Positions 22,541-31,643 of a stretch of DNA of 43,217 nt are shown here, in pieces. Location: NCBI GenBank assembly GCA_023391275.1, contig JAEWBE010000077.1, forward strand, positions 1-43,217. The letters are read 5' to 3'. Each line of letters starts with the position of its first letter. Position 1 is the stretch's first letter. The notes beneath the pieces are model-generated. The model did not search any database. It worked only from the letters and a program-made list of their open reading frames with translations, and was not told the origin of the DNA. Both the position numbers and the translations under genes were made by a program. The DNA is from Bacillota bacterium. Its GTDB lineage: Bacteria > Bacillota > Clostridia > Oscillospirales > Acutalibacteraceae.

Positions 22541-24046
22541 GTGAGCACATTTTATATTTTGGGAGTTGACCAAAGCACGCAGGGTACCAAAGCGGTTCTG
22601 TTCAATGGGCAAGGGAAAATTATAGGAAGATGCGACCTCCCCCATAAACAGATAATCAGCGAGGAAAGCTGGGTGTCCCATGATCCGGAAGAAATTTACC
22701 GCAATGTCGTTGCTGTTTGCAAGCAGGTTGTTGAAAATACCGGAATTGACAAAAAATTAATCGCCTGCATGGGAATAGACAATCAGCGTGAAACCACGGT
22801 CGGCTGGGACAGAAAAACCGGACAACCGGTTGGGGATGCAATTGTCTGGCAGTGCAACAGGGCGAAGAAGCTCTGCGACCGGATCGGCGCAGATTCGTCT
22901 GCCGGCGATGAAATTTACAAAAAAACATGCTTGAAATTATCACCATATTACCCGGCGGCCAAAATGGTATGGATGACCGAGAATTTCCCGGATATCGGGG
23001 AAAAGATAAGAAATCATACTTTGGCGTTGGGAACCGTCGACAGCTGGGTTATTTATAAGCTTACGCACGGGGTGTCTTTCAAAACGGATTATTCCAATGC
23101 CAGCAGAACACAGTTGTTTAACATCAAAGAGCTTCAGTGGGACAGGGAGCTCTGCGGCAGATTCAACATTCCGATGGATGCGCTTCCTGAAGTCTGCGAC
23201 TCCGATTCAATCTTTGGCTATACGGATTTGGACGGGTACCTTGAGAAACCCATTCCGATCCGCGGCGTTCTGGGAGATTCCCACGGCGCCCTGTTCGGAC
23301 ATAACTGCCTGAGCAGTGGCGATATCAAAGCGACTTACGGAACGGGGTCGTCCGTCATGCTGAATACGGGCTTCGAGCCGTTTTTCAGCGAACACGGGTT
23401 GTCCACGTCGCTTGCATGGAAAGTAAAAGGAAAAGTTTCCTATGTACTGGAAGGAAACATCAATTACACCGGGGCGGTTATTTCATGGCTGAAGGACTCG
23501 CTTGGGCTCATTCAGTCTGCCACCGAAACGTCAAAGCTTGCGAGTGAAGCGGATGTGCATGATCAGACTTACATCATCCCCGCGTTTTCCGGCCTGGGTG
23601 CTCCCTGGTGGAGGGACGACACGCATGCTTTGATAACCGGAATGAGCAGAACAACCGGCAAAAACGAAATTGTGAAAGCGGCCTGCGAATGTTCTGCGTA
23701 TCAGATCAATGATGTCATTGAGGCGATGAGAAAAGACACCGGACTCAATATCTTACAGATGTGTGTGGACGGCGGCCCCACAAGAGACAAGTATCTGATG
23801 CAGTTTCAGAGCGATATTACCAACATCAGCATCAAAATACCGGATGCGGAAGAGCTTTCCGTAATCGGGGCCGCCTATCTGGCCGGTATTTCCGCAGGCT
23901 TGTATGATGAAGCCGGTATTTATAACGCTATTTCATACAGCGGGTATCAGTCGCGCATGGACAGCGGCATCCGAAACGGAAAGCTCGCCGGATGGAACAA
24001 GGCAATAAAAATGCTGCTTGACAGTAGGGAGGATAAGAAGTGCTGA
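22541..24046 (+). CDS. FGGY-family carbohydrate kinase, glycerol-kinase-like
   Basis: A 501-residue kinase that phosphorylates a polyol or ketose. FGGY features run through the whole length: phosphate loop DQSTQGTKA (10-18), GIDNQRET (78-85), IVWQCNRAK (101-109), GTVDSWVIYKLT (164-175), catalytic Asp246 in GVLGDSHGALFG, ATP-site YGTGSSVML, FSGLGAPWW and VDGGPTRDKYLMQFQSD. Arg83, Glu84, Trp103, Tyr136/137 and Asp246 fall at or within a residue of the glycerol-contacting positions of E. coli GlpK, so a glycerol-like or short polyol substrate is possible; the transketolase neighbours argue instead for a pentulose such as xylulose. It starts with GTG 22541 behind an AGAGGG. It is the first gene of the operon and overlaps the transketolase gene by 7 bases. 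Confidence 0.85.
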   Translation: MSTFYILGVDQSTQGTKAVLFNGQGKIIGRCDLPHKQIISEESWVSHDPEEIYRNVVAVCKQVVENTGIDKKLIACMGIDNQRETTVGWDRKTGQPVGDAIVWQCNRAKKLCDRIGADSSAGDEIYKKTCLKLSPYYPAAKMVWMTENFPDIGEKIRNHTLALGTVDSWVIYKLTHGVSFKTDYSNASRTQLFNIKELQWDRELCGRFNIPMDALPEVCDSDSIFGYTDLDGYLEKPIPIRGVLGDSHGALFGHNCLSSGDIKATYGTGSSVMLNTGFEPFFSEHGLSTSLAWKVKGKVSYVLEGNINYTGAVISWLKDSLGLIQSATETSKLASEADVHDQTYIIPAFSGLGAPWWRDDTHALITGMSRTTGKNEIVKAACECSAYQINDVIEAMRKDTGLNILQMCVDGGPTRDKYLMQFQSDITNISIKIPDAEELSVIGAAYLAGISAGLYDEAGIYNAISYSGYQSRMDSGIRNGKLAGWNKAIKMLLDSREDKKC

Positions 24047-24870
24047 ACGAACAACAGATTAAGAAATTGAAGCTTCAGGCGTCTGGAATTTGTGAAAAAA
24101 CGGTGGAACTGATTTATCACGGAGGAGGGGGACATATCGGCGGTGATTTGTCGGAAGTGGATATCATGGTTGCCCTGTTTAACTACATGAAATATGATCC
24201 CAAAAATCCGCAATGGAGTGACAGAGATTATTTCATACTGAGCAAGGGTCACTCATCCGAAACCTATTACACTCTTTTGTCGGAGTATGGATATATCGAT
24301 AGGGAAGAACTTGATACATACGGGACCTTCGGGTCTCTGCTCGGAGGTCACCCCAACAAGAAGATCGCCGGCGTCGAAGCAAATACCGGGTCTTTGGGCC
24401 ATGGCCTGGGGATGGCCACAGGAATCGCGCTGGCACTGAAAAAGAACCGCAAGGAAAACCGCGTGTATGTGCTGACCGGCGACGGGGAGCTTGGCGAAGG
24501 AAGCAACTGGGAGGCCCTGATGTCCGCGTCAAAATATAAACTGGACAACATGACCTGGATTGTCGACCGGAATTTTCTTCAGATCAGCGGTAAGACGGAG
24601 ACGGTCATGCCGCTTGAAAACTTAAAGGAAAAGGCGGAAGCGTTCGGCTTTAAAACCGTTGAGATCAACGGACACGATTTCGATCAGATATTCACCGCGC
24701 TGAACATCAGGGAAAAGGATCAGCCGGTCTGCATTATTGCCGACACGGTGAAGGGAAAAGGACTTGTCTGCGCGGAGAACAAGGCGGAGTGGCACCATAA
24801 GACCCCGACGAAAGAACAGGTTGAGCAAATGAAAAAAGACATGGTTGAATACAGAAAGGAACTGGCTTAA
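24040..24870 (+). CDS. Transketolase, N-terminal (TPP-binding) subunit
   Basis: A 276-residue half of a split transketolase. It carries the thiamine diphosphate site: GDGELGEGSNWEA (147-159) and the closing Asp176-Arg-Asn178 (IVDRNFLQISG), plus active-site His32 (GGHIGG), His71 (KGHSSE) and His121 (GSLGHGLG). It transfers two-carbon units between ketose and aldose phosphates in the pentose phosphate pathway, together with the next gene product. The start is GTG 24040 behind AGGGAGGAT, inside the kinase gene's end, so the genes are translationally coupled. A dedicated transketolase in a catabolic operon suggests that the substrate enters as a pentulose phosphate or related ketose phosphate. 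Confidence 0.93.
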   Translation: MLNEQQIKKLKLQASGICEKTVELIYHGGGGHIGGDLSEVDIMVALFNYMKYDPKNPQWSDRDYFILSKGHSSETYYTLLSEYGYIDREELDTYGTFGSLLGGHPNKKIAGVEANTGSLGHGLGMATGIALALKKNRKENRVYVLTGDGELGEGSNWEALMSASKYKLDNMTWIVDRNFLQISGKTETVMPLENLKEKAEAFGFKTVEINGHDFDQIFTALNIREKDQPVCIIADTVKGKGLVCAENKAEWHHKTPTKEQVEQMKKDMVEYRKELA

Positions 24871-25823
24871 TGGAAAAAGAATCATGCAGCAGTGCTTTTT
24901 CCAAGATGATTCTTGAAGAAGCCAAAATCAATAAGGATATCACGGTTGTTTGCACTGATTCGAGAGGATCTGCAAAGATGGGGACTTATCCCGACGAACT
25001 ACCTGAGCAATTCGTGGAAATGGGAATTGCCGAACAAAATGCAGTTACGGTTTCTGCCGGGATGTCTTATATAGGGAAAAAAGTATTTGTAATCGGGCCT
25101 GCAAGCTTTTACAGCATGCGTTCCGCCGAACAAGTCAAAGTCGACGTTGCCTATTCCCATAACAATGTGGCGGTGATCGGCATCAGCGGAGGAATCAGCT
25201 ATGGGGCTTTGGGGGCGACGCATCATTCTCTTCAGGACATTGCATTAATGCGGGCAATACCGAATTTGACAGTTGAAATTCCTTCCGACGCAACGCAGAT
25301 GCGGGCTGTTACCGCTGAACTGCTGAAAGCGGGAAGACCGACTTACATAAGGATTGGAAGAAATGCGGTTCCCGTCCTCTATCATGACATGTCAGAAGTC
25401 AGAATCGGCAGGGCGAACAGATGGTTTTCCGGGCACGACGCTGCCGTCATCGCGTGTGGGCAGCTGGTCAGCAAAGCCCTTGAAGCCGCGGAACTGCTGA
25501 AAAAGGAAGGAATCAATATCACGGTTGTGGATATGCATACCATTAAGCCGCTGGATACCGATATGATCAGGAGTGTGGCGGAAGAGTGCCGGTGCATCCT
25601 CACCCTGGAAGAACACAGCATCTACGGCGGTCTGGGCGGCGCCGTTTCCGAATATATCGCGCAGAACAGACCCGTCCCGATGAAAATATGCGGGATACCG
25701 GATGAAGACGTGCCAAACGGCACGGATGAAGAAGTCTTTCAATATTACAGAATGGATTCGGAAGGAATCGCTGAGAAAGTCAAGGACCTTATCAGGATAA
25801 AAACGACCTGTAAAAATGAATAA
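24870..25823 (+). CDS. Transketolase, C-terminal subunit
   Basis: A 317-residue second half, with the pyrimidine-binding domain and the C-terminal domain. Catalytic Glu55 is in MGIAEQNAV, which activates the TPP aminopyrimidine on the partner subunit. SGGISYGALGATHHSLQDIA is the conserved loop after the active site, and LTLEEHSIYGGLGGAVSEY belongs to the C-terminal domain. The N- and C-subunits together have about 590 residues, the usual size of split Firmicutes transketolases. The ATG overlaps the preceding stop (TAATG). Resemblance to DXP synthase is general for this domain; DXP synthase is a single longer chain, so transketolase is preferred. Confidence 0.93.
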   Translation: MEKESCSSAFSKMILEEAKINKDITVVCTDSRGSAKMGTYPDELPEQFVEMGIAEQNAVTVSAGMSYIGKKVFVIGPASFYSMRSAEQVKVDVAYSHNNVAVIGISGGISYGALGATHHSLQDIALMRAIPNLTVEIPSDATQMRAVTAELLKAGRPTYIRIGRNAVPVLYHDMSEVRIGRANRWFSGHDAAVIACGQLVSKALEAAELLKKEGINITVVDMHTIKPLDTDMIRSVAEECRCILTLEEHSIYGGLGGAVSEYIAQNRPVPMKICGIPDEDVPNGTDEEVFQYYRMDSEGIAEKVKDLIRIKTTCKNE

Positions 25824-25840
25824 TCAGGGAGGAAACAACA

Positions 25841-26884
25841 ATGCAGGGAAAAATGAAAGTATGCGTATTGGTTGGCAAGCAAAAACTCGACTGGGTTGAA
25901 CGGGAGATTCCCCAGCCCAAACCCGGAGAACTGCAGATCAAGCTGGAATATGTGGGCGTCTGCGGCTCGGACCTTCACTTCTATCAGGAAGGCTGCCTCG
26001 CTAACTGGAAACTTGACGGGCCGCTTGCACTCGGGCATGAACCGGGGGGCGTTGTTTCTGCGGTCGGCGAAGGCGTCGAGGGCTTTTCCGTGGGAGATAA
26101 AGTGGCGATCGAACCTGCGGTTCCATGCGGAAAATGCGAAGACTGCAGAAAAGGCCACTATAATCTGTGCAAAAACGTTAAGATGCTCGCGATTCCGCAC
26201 GAACGCGACGGCGTATTTTCGGAGTACTGCGTCCATGACGCTTCCATGTGCTACAAGCTTCCGGATTCTGTCGGCACCATGGAGGGCGGACTGCTTGAAC
26301 CGCTGAACGTGGGGATGCACGCGACGGAACTGTCGGATGCAAGAGTCGGTGAAAGCGCCATCGTCCTCGGAAGCGGCTGCATTGGGCTATGCACGATCAT
26401 GAGCCTGAAGGCCAGAGGCGTCAGCGAAATCTACGTGGCAGACGTTCTGGACAAACGGCTTGAAAAGGCGATGGAAGTCGGCGCAACGAGGGTCTTCAAC
26501 AGCAGGAAAGAAAATATCGAAGAATTTGCAAAAACACTCCCAGGCGGAGGCGTCGATCAGGTATATGAGTGTGCGGGCAACCGGATCACGACCCTGCAGA
26601 CCTGCAGGCTGATCAAGCGCGCCGGGAAGGTCACGCTGGTCGGTGTTTCGCCGGAACCTGTCCTTGAACTTGACATTGCCACCCTAAACGCAATGGAAGG
26701 AACAATTTATTCCGTTTATCGCTACAGGAACCTGTACCCGAAAGCAATTGCGGCGGTTGCGTCCGGAGCAATTCCGCTCGAAAAGATCGTTTCGCACGTA
26801 TTTGATTTTAAAGACTGCATCCATGCAATCGAATACAGTACGAACCATAAGGATGAGGTCATCAAAGCGGTCGTAAAATTCTGA
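25841..26884 (+). CDS. Zinc-dependent medium-chain polyol dehydrogenase (sorbitol dehydrogenase-like)
   Basis: A 347-residue MDR enzyme that oxidises a polyol to a ketose with NAD(P). Catalytic zinc ligands are Cys41, His66-Glu67 (GHEPGG) and probably Glu153 (LLEPLNVG); structural zinc is held by Cys96, Cys99, Cys102 and Cys110 (PCGKCEDCRKGHYNLC). The Rossmann part is VLGSGCIGLCTIMSL, followed by Asp of ADVLDKR, which favours NAD over NADP. GHEPGG and ECAGN are typical of the sorbitol/xylitol dehydrogenase branch. A GGGAGG ribosome binding site is 17 bp past the transketolase stop. The likely scheme is polyol to ketose here, then phosphorylation by the FGGY kinase. Threonine or L-idonate dehydrogenase relatives cannot be excluded. 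Confidence 0.9.
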   Translation: MQGKMKVCVLVGKQKLDWVEREIPQPKPGELQIKLEYVGVCGSDLHFYQEGCLANWKLDGPLALGHEPGGVVSAVGEGVEGFSVGDKVAIEPAVPCGKCEDCRKGHYNLCKNVKMLAIPHERDGVFSEYCVHDASMCYKLPDSVGTMEGGLLEPLNVGMHATELSDARVGESAIVLGSGCIGLCTIMSLKARGVSEIYVADVLDKRLEKAMEVGATRVFNSRKENIEEFAKTLPGGGVDQVYECAGNRITTLQTCRLIKRAGKVTLVGVSPEPVLELDIATLNAMEGTIYSVYRYRNLYPKAIAAVASGAIPLEKIVSHVFDFKDCIHAIEYSTNHKDEVIKAVVKF

Positions 26885-27158
26885 CCGCGTATTTTATCAG
26901 GCAGAATGCCACCCCTTGCAAGAACAGTTTACAATAAGATTCATCTCTTATTTGCGCCGTGCAGAAATCTGTTGAATGTCCCGGACATTTGTCTACTGAT
27001 AGATTACAATAGGCTTTTATGTTTGTTTTGTTAATTCAATCATATCAATCAGGAGTCTGTTGCTTTCTATATAAAGTGATAAAAGCAGAGTTTGCCGTGT
27101 CTGTTTTTTTCGCTCGGTTTGGGTCACGGCTAATTGTATTAATTTGGAGGAGAAAAAA
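26885..27158 (+). other. 274-bp gap between dehydrogenase and transporter genes
   Basis: It holds a 7-bp inverted repeat AATAAGA/TCTTATT (26933-26952) and AT-rich sequence, but no gene and no promoter that I can support. The gap suggests mRNA processing or a second promoter that lets the transporter be expressed separately. Confidence 0.4.
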
Positions 27159-28283
27159 ATGATGAGGAAAAAACTGTTATCTGTAGCAACCGCAGCGCTG
27201 CTGGCGGTATCCATGTTGGCGGGGTGCGCATCGTCGACGCCCTCTGCAGCTTCTTCCGGGGCCCAAGTCGGTACGACCACCGCCAGCACGGTGGCAAAAG
27301 CGGGCGACAGCGCTACCGGCAAAACGGTACTCGCTGACCAGAACTTCGATACATCTTATACGCCAAAGAAGAAGAGTTACAAGATCTACTGCACATACAA
27401 GAACATCCACAGCTGGTATGACGCGATCAAGGCCGGCGTTGACGCGGCGGTCAAGGATATGGAAAGCAAGGGTGTCAAGGTCGATTATGAGTGGTATGGA
27501 CCGGCTGAGCCTGACGCCGTTGACCAGGTCAATTCGATCGAAACCGCAGTAGGTCAGGGGTATGACCTGATTGCAGTCGATGTCAATCAGCCTGAAACAA
27601 CGGCAAAAGCAATCGACGCTGCCGTGGCAAAAGGTGTTCCGGTTGCGACCTTCGCAAGCTCCGACGTGGAGAATTGCCAAAGAGCGTTCTTTGTAGGCAA
27701 TACGGACAACTACGGCGACGGCTGCACGCTTGCAAAAGCTGTTTGTGAAAAAATGGGCGGCAAGGGACAAATCGCTATCCTCTCAGGAACTATGGGCGCC
27801 GCATCCCATGAAGCAAGGCTGAAAGGCTTTAAAGACACGATCGCGAAATATCCGGACATCAAAATCGTTGACGAACAAAGGGATAACGACGCGGTTGAGA
27901 AAGCGATCAGCATCACGGAATCCTGGCTGCAGGCTTACCCGGACCTCGGCGGTATCCTCTGCAACAACATGTCCAACCCGGTTGGCGCCTGTCAGGCGGT
28001 TAAAGACGCAGGCAAGTCCGGAAAAATCGTAATTGGCGGCATGGACCATGACCTTCGTACACTCAACTACCTGAAAGACGGCACCCTGTATGTTGCGCAG
28101 GTTCAGAACTGCTACGACATGGGCTACAAGCTGATCTACAATGCAATCAAGACAGTCGATGGCGAAAAGGTTCAGGAATCGACGGCAGTTGGCTCAACAT
28201 CTGTCTATGCGGCGGATGCTGATAAATTCATCAAGATGCTTTATGGAGATAATACAGATGCAAAAGCTCAATCAAAGAAATGA
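27159..28283 (+). CDS. Sugar/polyol ABC transporter, substrate-binding lipoprotein (RbsB-like)
   Basis: A 374-residue lipoprotein. Signal peptide MMRKKLLSVATAALLAVSML and lipobox LAGC give lipidated Cys23; an Ala/Ser/Thr-rich tether reaches to about residue 60. The two-lobed periplasmic-binding fold of the RbsB/Peripla_BP_4 type follows: IYCTYKNIHSWYDAIKAGVD, YDLIAVDVNQPETTAKAIDAA, GVPVATFASSD, GQIAILSGTMGAASHEARLKGF, GGILCNNMSNPVGACQAV and the C-terminal QVQNCYDMGY. I chose ATG 27159, with GGAGGAG just upstream; a second ATG follows at 27162. Its end overlaps the ATPase gene by 26 bases. Substrate by context: a pentitol, hexitol or pentose. Confidence 0.9.
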   Translation: MMRKKLLSVATAALLAVSMLAGCASSTPSAASSGAQVGTTTASTVAKAGDSATGKTVLADQNFDTSYTPKKKSYKIYCTYKNIHSWYDAIKAGVDAAVKDMESKGVKVDYEWYGPAEPDAVDQVNSIETAVGQGYDLIAVDVNQPETTAKAIDAAVAKGVPVATFASSDVENCQRAFFVGNTDNYGDGCTLAKAVCEKMGGKGQIAILSGTMGAASHEARLKGFKDTIAKYPDIKIVDEQRDNDAVEKAISITESWLQAYPDLGGILCNNMSNPVGACQAVKDAGKSGKIVIGGMDHDLRTLNYLKDGTLYVAQVQNCYDMGYKLIYNAIKTVDGEKVQESTAVGSTSVYAADADKFIKMLYGDNTDAKAQSKK

Positions 28284-29766
28284 TGATTATATCATTGAAA
28301 TGAAGGGCGTCACCAAGACCTTTCCCGGTACCAAAGCGCTGGATAAAATCAGCCTTAAGTTACGGAAAGGTGAAATACATGCCTTGGTCGGCGAAAACGG
28401 CGCCGGTAAAAGCACTTTAATGAATGTTCTTACCGGACAGATTTCTATGGACGAAGGAGAGATCTTCATGGAGGGGGAGCCTTTAAGGCTCTCCACTCCT
28501 GAAGAGGCTCTGAAAAAAAATATCGTCTTAGTTCCTCAGGAGCTGAACCTGGTTCCTGAATCCAGCGTCGCTGAAAATATTTTTCTCGGAAACGAAATTA
28601 TGAATTTCGGATGGATCAATTCTAAAGCCACCCAGAAAAAGGCAGAAGAGATCCTTAAGCTTCTCAATGTTGAAATAGATGTTACGCAGCCGGTAAAAAA
28701 TCTGTCGGCGGCTTATCAGCAGCTGGTTTCTATTGCGCGCGCCCTGGCCTATACGCCAAAGGTGTTGATTCTGGATGAACCGACATCCGTTCTTACCAAT
28801 GTTGAAGCAAAAAATCTTTTTAAGTCGATGCAGACGCTGAAAGAACAGGGTACAGCGATGGTCTTTATCACCCATCATTTGGACGAGGTAATGGAGCAGG
28901 CGGATCGGATAACCATTATGAAGGATGGAAAATTGGTTGAAGAAGTTCCTGTCTCAGAAATCACCAAAGATGAAATGATAACAAAAATGGCAGGAAAAAA
29001 AGTACAGCAGATGAAGAGAGTCAAAAGAAACGTATCAGACGAGATTTTTTATGAAGCAAAGCATCTCAGTAGAAAAGGCGAGTTTGAGGACGTTAATTTC
29101 AGTGTTCATAAGGGTGAAATTTTGTGTGTCGCCGGTTTGGTCGGAGCCGGAAGAACAGAAATCTTCAGATGTGTATTTGGAATAACGCAGAGCGATTTGG
29201 GCGCACACACTTACATTGAAGGGAAAGAAGTGGTGATCAGTTCCCCAATGTCTGCGATCGCTCATGGAATGGGGTATGTATCAGAGGAAAGAAGGCATGA
29301 TGGAATCACGCCGGGCATGTCGGTTATGGAAAACATGGTGCTCCCTTCCTATGAGCAGATGCTGAAACACGGGTTAATTGATTACAGTCAGGCTGCTTCG
29401 CTTGCTGATCAATATATCAAAGAAATGTCAATCAAAACCGCATCCAGAGATACCCTGATAAAAAACCTGTCCGGCGGCAATCAGCAGAAAGTCATTGTTG
29501 CCAGATGGATTGCCAAAGGCGTCAAGATGCTTATCCTTGATGAACCGACCCGTGGTATTGATGTGAACGCCAAGGGGGAAATCCATAATCTGATTCGCGA
29601 ACTTGCAGACCATGGCGTCGCCGTAGTCGTGATTTCTTCCGAAATGGATGAAGTATTCGCGATGGCTGACAGAATCATGGTGATATACCGCGGCAAAGTG
29701 AGCGGGTTTATCGATGATGTCGATCTGACCACACAGGAAGATGTGCTTAAGGTAGCTTTTCAGTAG
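28258..29766 (+). CDS. Sugar/polyol ABC transporter, duplicated ATP-binding protein (RbsA-like)
   Basis: A 502-residue ATPase made of two nucleotide-binding domains, the form used by ribose/xylose-type importers. Domain 1 (about 10-245) has Walker A GENGAGKST (45-53), a degenerate signature LSAAYQQLV and Walker B LILDEPTS; domain 2 (about 260-500) has an altered Walker A GLVGAGRTE, a good signature LSGGNQQKV and Walker B LILDEPTRGID. This complementary degeneracy is normal for the family. ATG 28258 is chosen because GGAGA lies nine bases upstream and the length then equals RbsA; the frame is open back to 28141 only because it overlaps the SBP gene. Confidence 0.93.
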   Translation: MQKLNQRNDDYIIEMKGVTKTFPGTKALDKISLKLRKGEIHALVGENGAGKSTLMNVLTGQISMDEGEIFMEGEPLRLSTPEEALKKNIVLVPQELNLVPESSVAENIFLGNEIMNFGWINSKATQKKAEEILKLLNVEIDVTQPVKNLSAAYQQLVSIARALAYTPKVLILDEPTSVLTNVEAKNLFKSMQTLKEQGTAMVFITHHLDEVMEQADRITIMKDGKLVEEVPVSEITKDEMITKMAGKKVQQMKRVKRNVSDEIFYEAKHLSRKGEFEDVNFSVHKGEILCVAGLVGAGRTEIFRCVFGITQSDLGAHTYIEGKEVVISSPMSAIAHGMGYVSEERRHDGITPGMSVMENMVLPSYEQMLKHGLIDYSQAASLADQYIKEMSIKTASRDTLIKNLSGGNQQKVIVARWIAKGVKMLILDEPTRGIDVNAKGEIHNLIRELADHGVAVVVISSEMDEVFAMADRIMVIYRGKVSGFIDDVDLTTQEDVLKVAFQ

Positions 29767-29784
29767 CAGGAGGTTTCATTAATT

Positions 29785-30789
29785 ATGAATAAAACAATTA
29801 AATTTTTAAAGACCACAGCGGGAATGGTGCTGATTGTTACCTTATTAGTAGGAGTCGCTGTACAGATTGCTACGGGTAATTTTTTTACCGCATATAATAT
29901 CAGTACCCTGACAAGGGCCGCGTCGTTTGTAATCATCGTCGGTTTCGGGCAAACAATTGTCCTTTTAACGGGGGGCATCGATCTTTCCGTAGCAACAATC
30001 GGCTCTGTATGCGGCATGGCAAATGCCATCTTTATGGTTCAGTATGGAATCAATCCGTTTCTGTCCATTCTCATTACGACCCTTTTCGGAATTCCGCTTG
30101 GCGCAATCAACGGTTTCTTTATTGCAAAATTCAAGATGACACCCTTTATCGTTACGCTTGCCACGATGGAGATTTACAGGGGCGTTGTTTATGTTATTAC
30201 AAAAGGAATGCCGGTTACAGGAATGCCGGATTCTGCGCAAAAGCTTGCGAACGGTGTCATAAACGGCATCCTTCCCAATATCGTTATTATCATGGTCGTT
30301 ATCTGCATCCTGCTGACGGTTACGCTGAAAAAGACAAAGTTCGGCCGTTATGTTTATGCTCTTGGCGGCAACAGAAGCTGTGCGAAAATTGTGGGAATTC
30401 CCACGGAAAAGATTGAAATTCTGGTCTACTGCCTTAGCGGCCTCCTGTCTGCTTTCGCCGGCGTTATGATGTCCTGCAAGCTTGCGTCATTTCAGGCAAG
30501 CATTGGGGAGAGCTGGCAGATGGATTCCATTACGGCAGCGGTTCTCGGCGGAACTTCAATGGCTGGCGGCATAGGATCGGTCGTCGGCACAATCGTGGGC
30601 GGCTTCCTCAGCAGCGTTATCAGTACCTGCATTACACTGCTGCGGGTATCTTCCTACTGGGAGACAATCGTTACAGGCGCGGTAGTACTCATCGCTGTTT
30701 TCATCGATGCTGTCAAAGACAATGAAGTGTTTCGTGAAAAATTCAACAGAAGATTCAAGAAACATGAAAGAGCCGATACAACCCAATGA
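29785..30789 (+). CDS. Sugar/polyol ABC transporter, permease (RbsC-like)
   Basis: A 334-residue permease of the BPD_transp_2 family with eight to ten hydrophobic helices. Family-typical segments are GQTIVLLTGGIDLSVATIGS, INGFFIAKFKMTPFIVTLATM, FGRYVYALGGNRSCAKIVGI and ITAAVLGGTSMAGGIGSVVG, the last lying near the coupling loop. It works as a homodimer with the RbsA-like ATPase. AGGAGG is ten bases before the ATG. Its end overlaps the histidine phosphatase gene by four bases (ATGA). Confidence 0.93.
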   Translation: MNKTIKFLKTTAGMVLIVTLLVGVAVQIATGNFFTAYNISTLTRAASFVIIVGFGQTIVLLTGGIDLSVATIGSVCGMANAIFMVQYGINPFLSILITTLFGIPLGAINGFFIAKFKMTPFIVTLATMEIYRGVVYVITKGMPVTGMPDSAQKLANGVINGILPNIVIIMVVICILLTVTLKKTKFGRYVYALGGNRSCAKIVGIPTEKIEILVYCLSGLLSAFAGVMMSCKLASFQASIGESWQMDSITAAVLGGTSMAGGIGSVVGTIVGGFLSSVISTCITLLRVSSYWETIVTGAVVLIAVFIDAVKDNEVFREKFNRRFKKHERADTTQ

Positions 30790-31388
30790 CAATCTATCTG
30801 ATTCGGCACGGAGAAACAGACTGGAACCGGGAATTAAAAATTCAAGGCCAGGCAGACATTCCTTTAAATGAAGCCGGGCGGGCACAGGCAAGGTTAGCAG
30901 CTGAAAAAATGGCAGGCATACCGGTGGATATTGCTTATACAAGTCCGTTGAAACGATCACAGGAAACCGCGGAGCTCTTTCTGGCAGGCAGGGAGAACTG
31001 CCCTCTGCATACAAATCAGCTTCTGAAAGAAATTTCTTATGGCGTAAGAGAAGGACAGTCGCTGCCGCTCATTTATAAATGTCCGCTTTTAAGGCTGCAT
31101 AACTATTTCCAACACCCTGAAAAATATATTCCGCCGCGGGGCGGCGAAACAATCCAGGAACTGAAAGCAAGATGCCGGTCCTTTCTGGAGGAAGAAGTAT
31201 ATGGCTGCGAGTCCCGGGTTTCCAGTATGATGATTTTTACGCACGGCGCTTTTATCAAGGCAGCGGTCAGCATCGTGAATCAACTGCCTGACCGCGATTT
31301 TTGGGCGGGAGCCAAAACGGAAAATTGCTCGGTGACCGCCATGAAATTAAAGGATGGCCGGTTAAGCATGCTTAACTCTTTAGAATGA
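30786..31388 (+). CDS. Histidine phosphatase family protein (phosphoglycerate-mutase-like)
   Basis: A 200-residue enzyme with the phosphohistidine motif LIRHGETDWNRE, His8 being the nucleophile, the DIPLNEAGRAQA segment, SPLKRSQETA with the second Arg, the acid residue in LKEISYGVREGQ, and a second catalytic His in IFTHGAFIK. The size and motifs fit GpmB/CobC-type phosphatases rather than true phosphoglycerate mutase. As the last gene of the polyol operon, overlapping the permease gene, it may hydrolyse a sugar phosphate, either to relieve phosphate stress or as a pathway step; this is inference from position. The start has no strong ribosome binding site and depends on coupling. Confidence 0.88.
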   Translation: MTIYLIRHGETDWNRELKIQGQADIPLNEAGRAQARLAAEKMAGIPVDIAYTSPLKRSQETAELFLAGRENCPLHTNQLLKEISYGVREGQSLPLIYKCPLLRLHNYFQHPEKYIPPRGGETIQELKARCRSFLEEEVYGCESRVSSMMIFTHGAFIKAAVSIVNQLPDRDFWAGAKTENCSVTAMKLKDGRLSMLNSLE

Positions 31389-31571
31389 ACATACAAGCAG
31401 GGAAACGGAAGTCTTCACGCTTTCTGCGGTGCTCCGGGCACTGAATTACGGGAAGACCACAATTTCAGCATAATTCAATGCTGATATGGTGTTTTTAATA
31501 TCCGACTGCTCAAATTATAAAAAAACGATTCATATTCGAGTTGGCCCGCGCTGAAAAAACATTAAAAATAT

Positions 31572-31594
31572 CCGCCGGCCCAGCCGGCGGTTTT
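31572..31594 (+). terminator. Terminator for the polyol operon
   Basis: CCGCCGGC (31572-31579) pairs with GCCGGCGG (31583-31590) around CCA, followed by TTTTTCTT. It is the first of three hairpins in the 360-bp gap 31389-31748, which has no gene. Confidence 0.85.
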
Positions 31595-31605
31595 TCTTGT
31601 AATAT

Positions 31606-31634
31606 GAAGACTCCCGGCATAGCCGGGAGTCTTC
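31606..31634. other. Perfect 13-bp hairpin between convergent genes
   Basis: GAAGACTCCCGGC (31606-31618) with GCCGGGAGTCTTC (31622-31634) around a 3-base loop. No T-run on either side. Confidence 0.7.
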
Positions 31635-31643
31635 GCAAACAAC

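Noticed and set aside
26972..27010. Internal promoter before the sugar-binding protein gene
   Set aside because: TACAAT at 27005 has no -35-like sequence at 16-18 bases; support is too weak.
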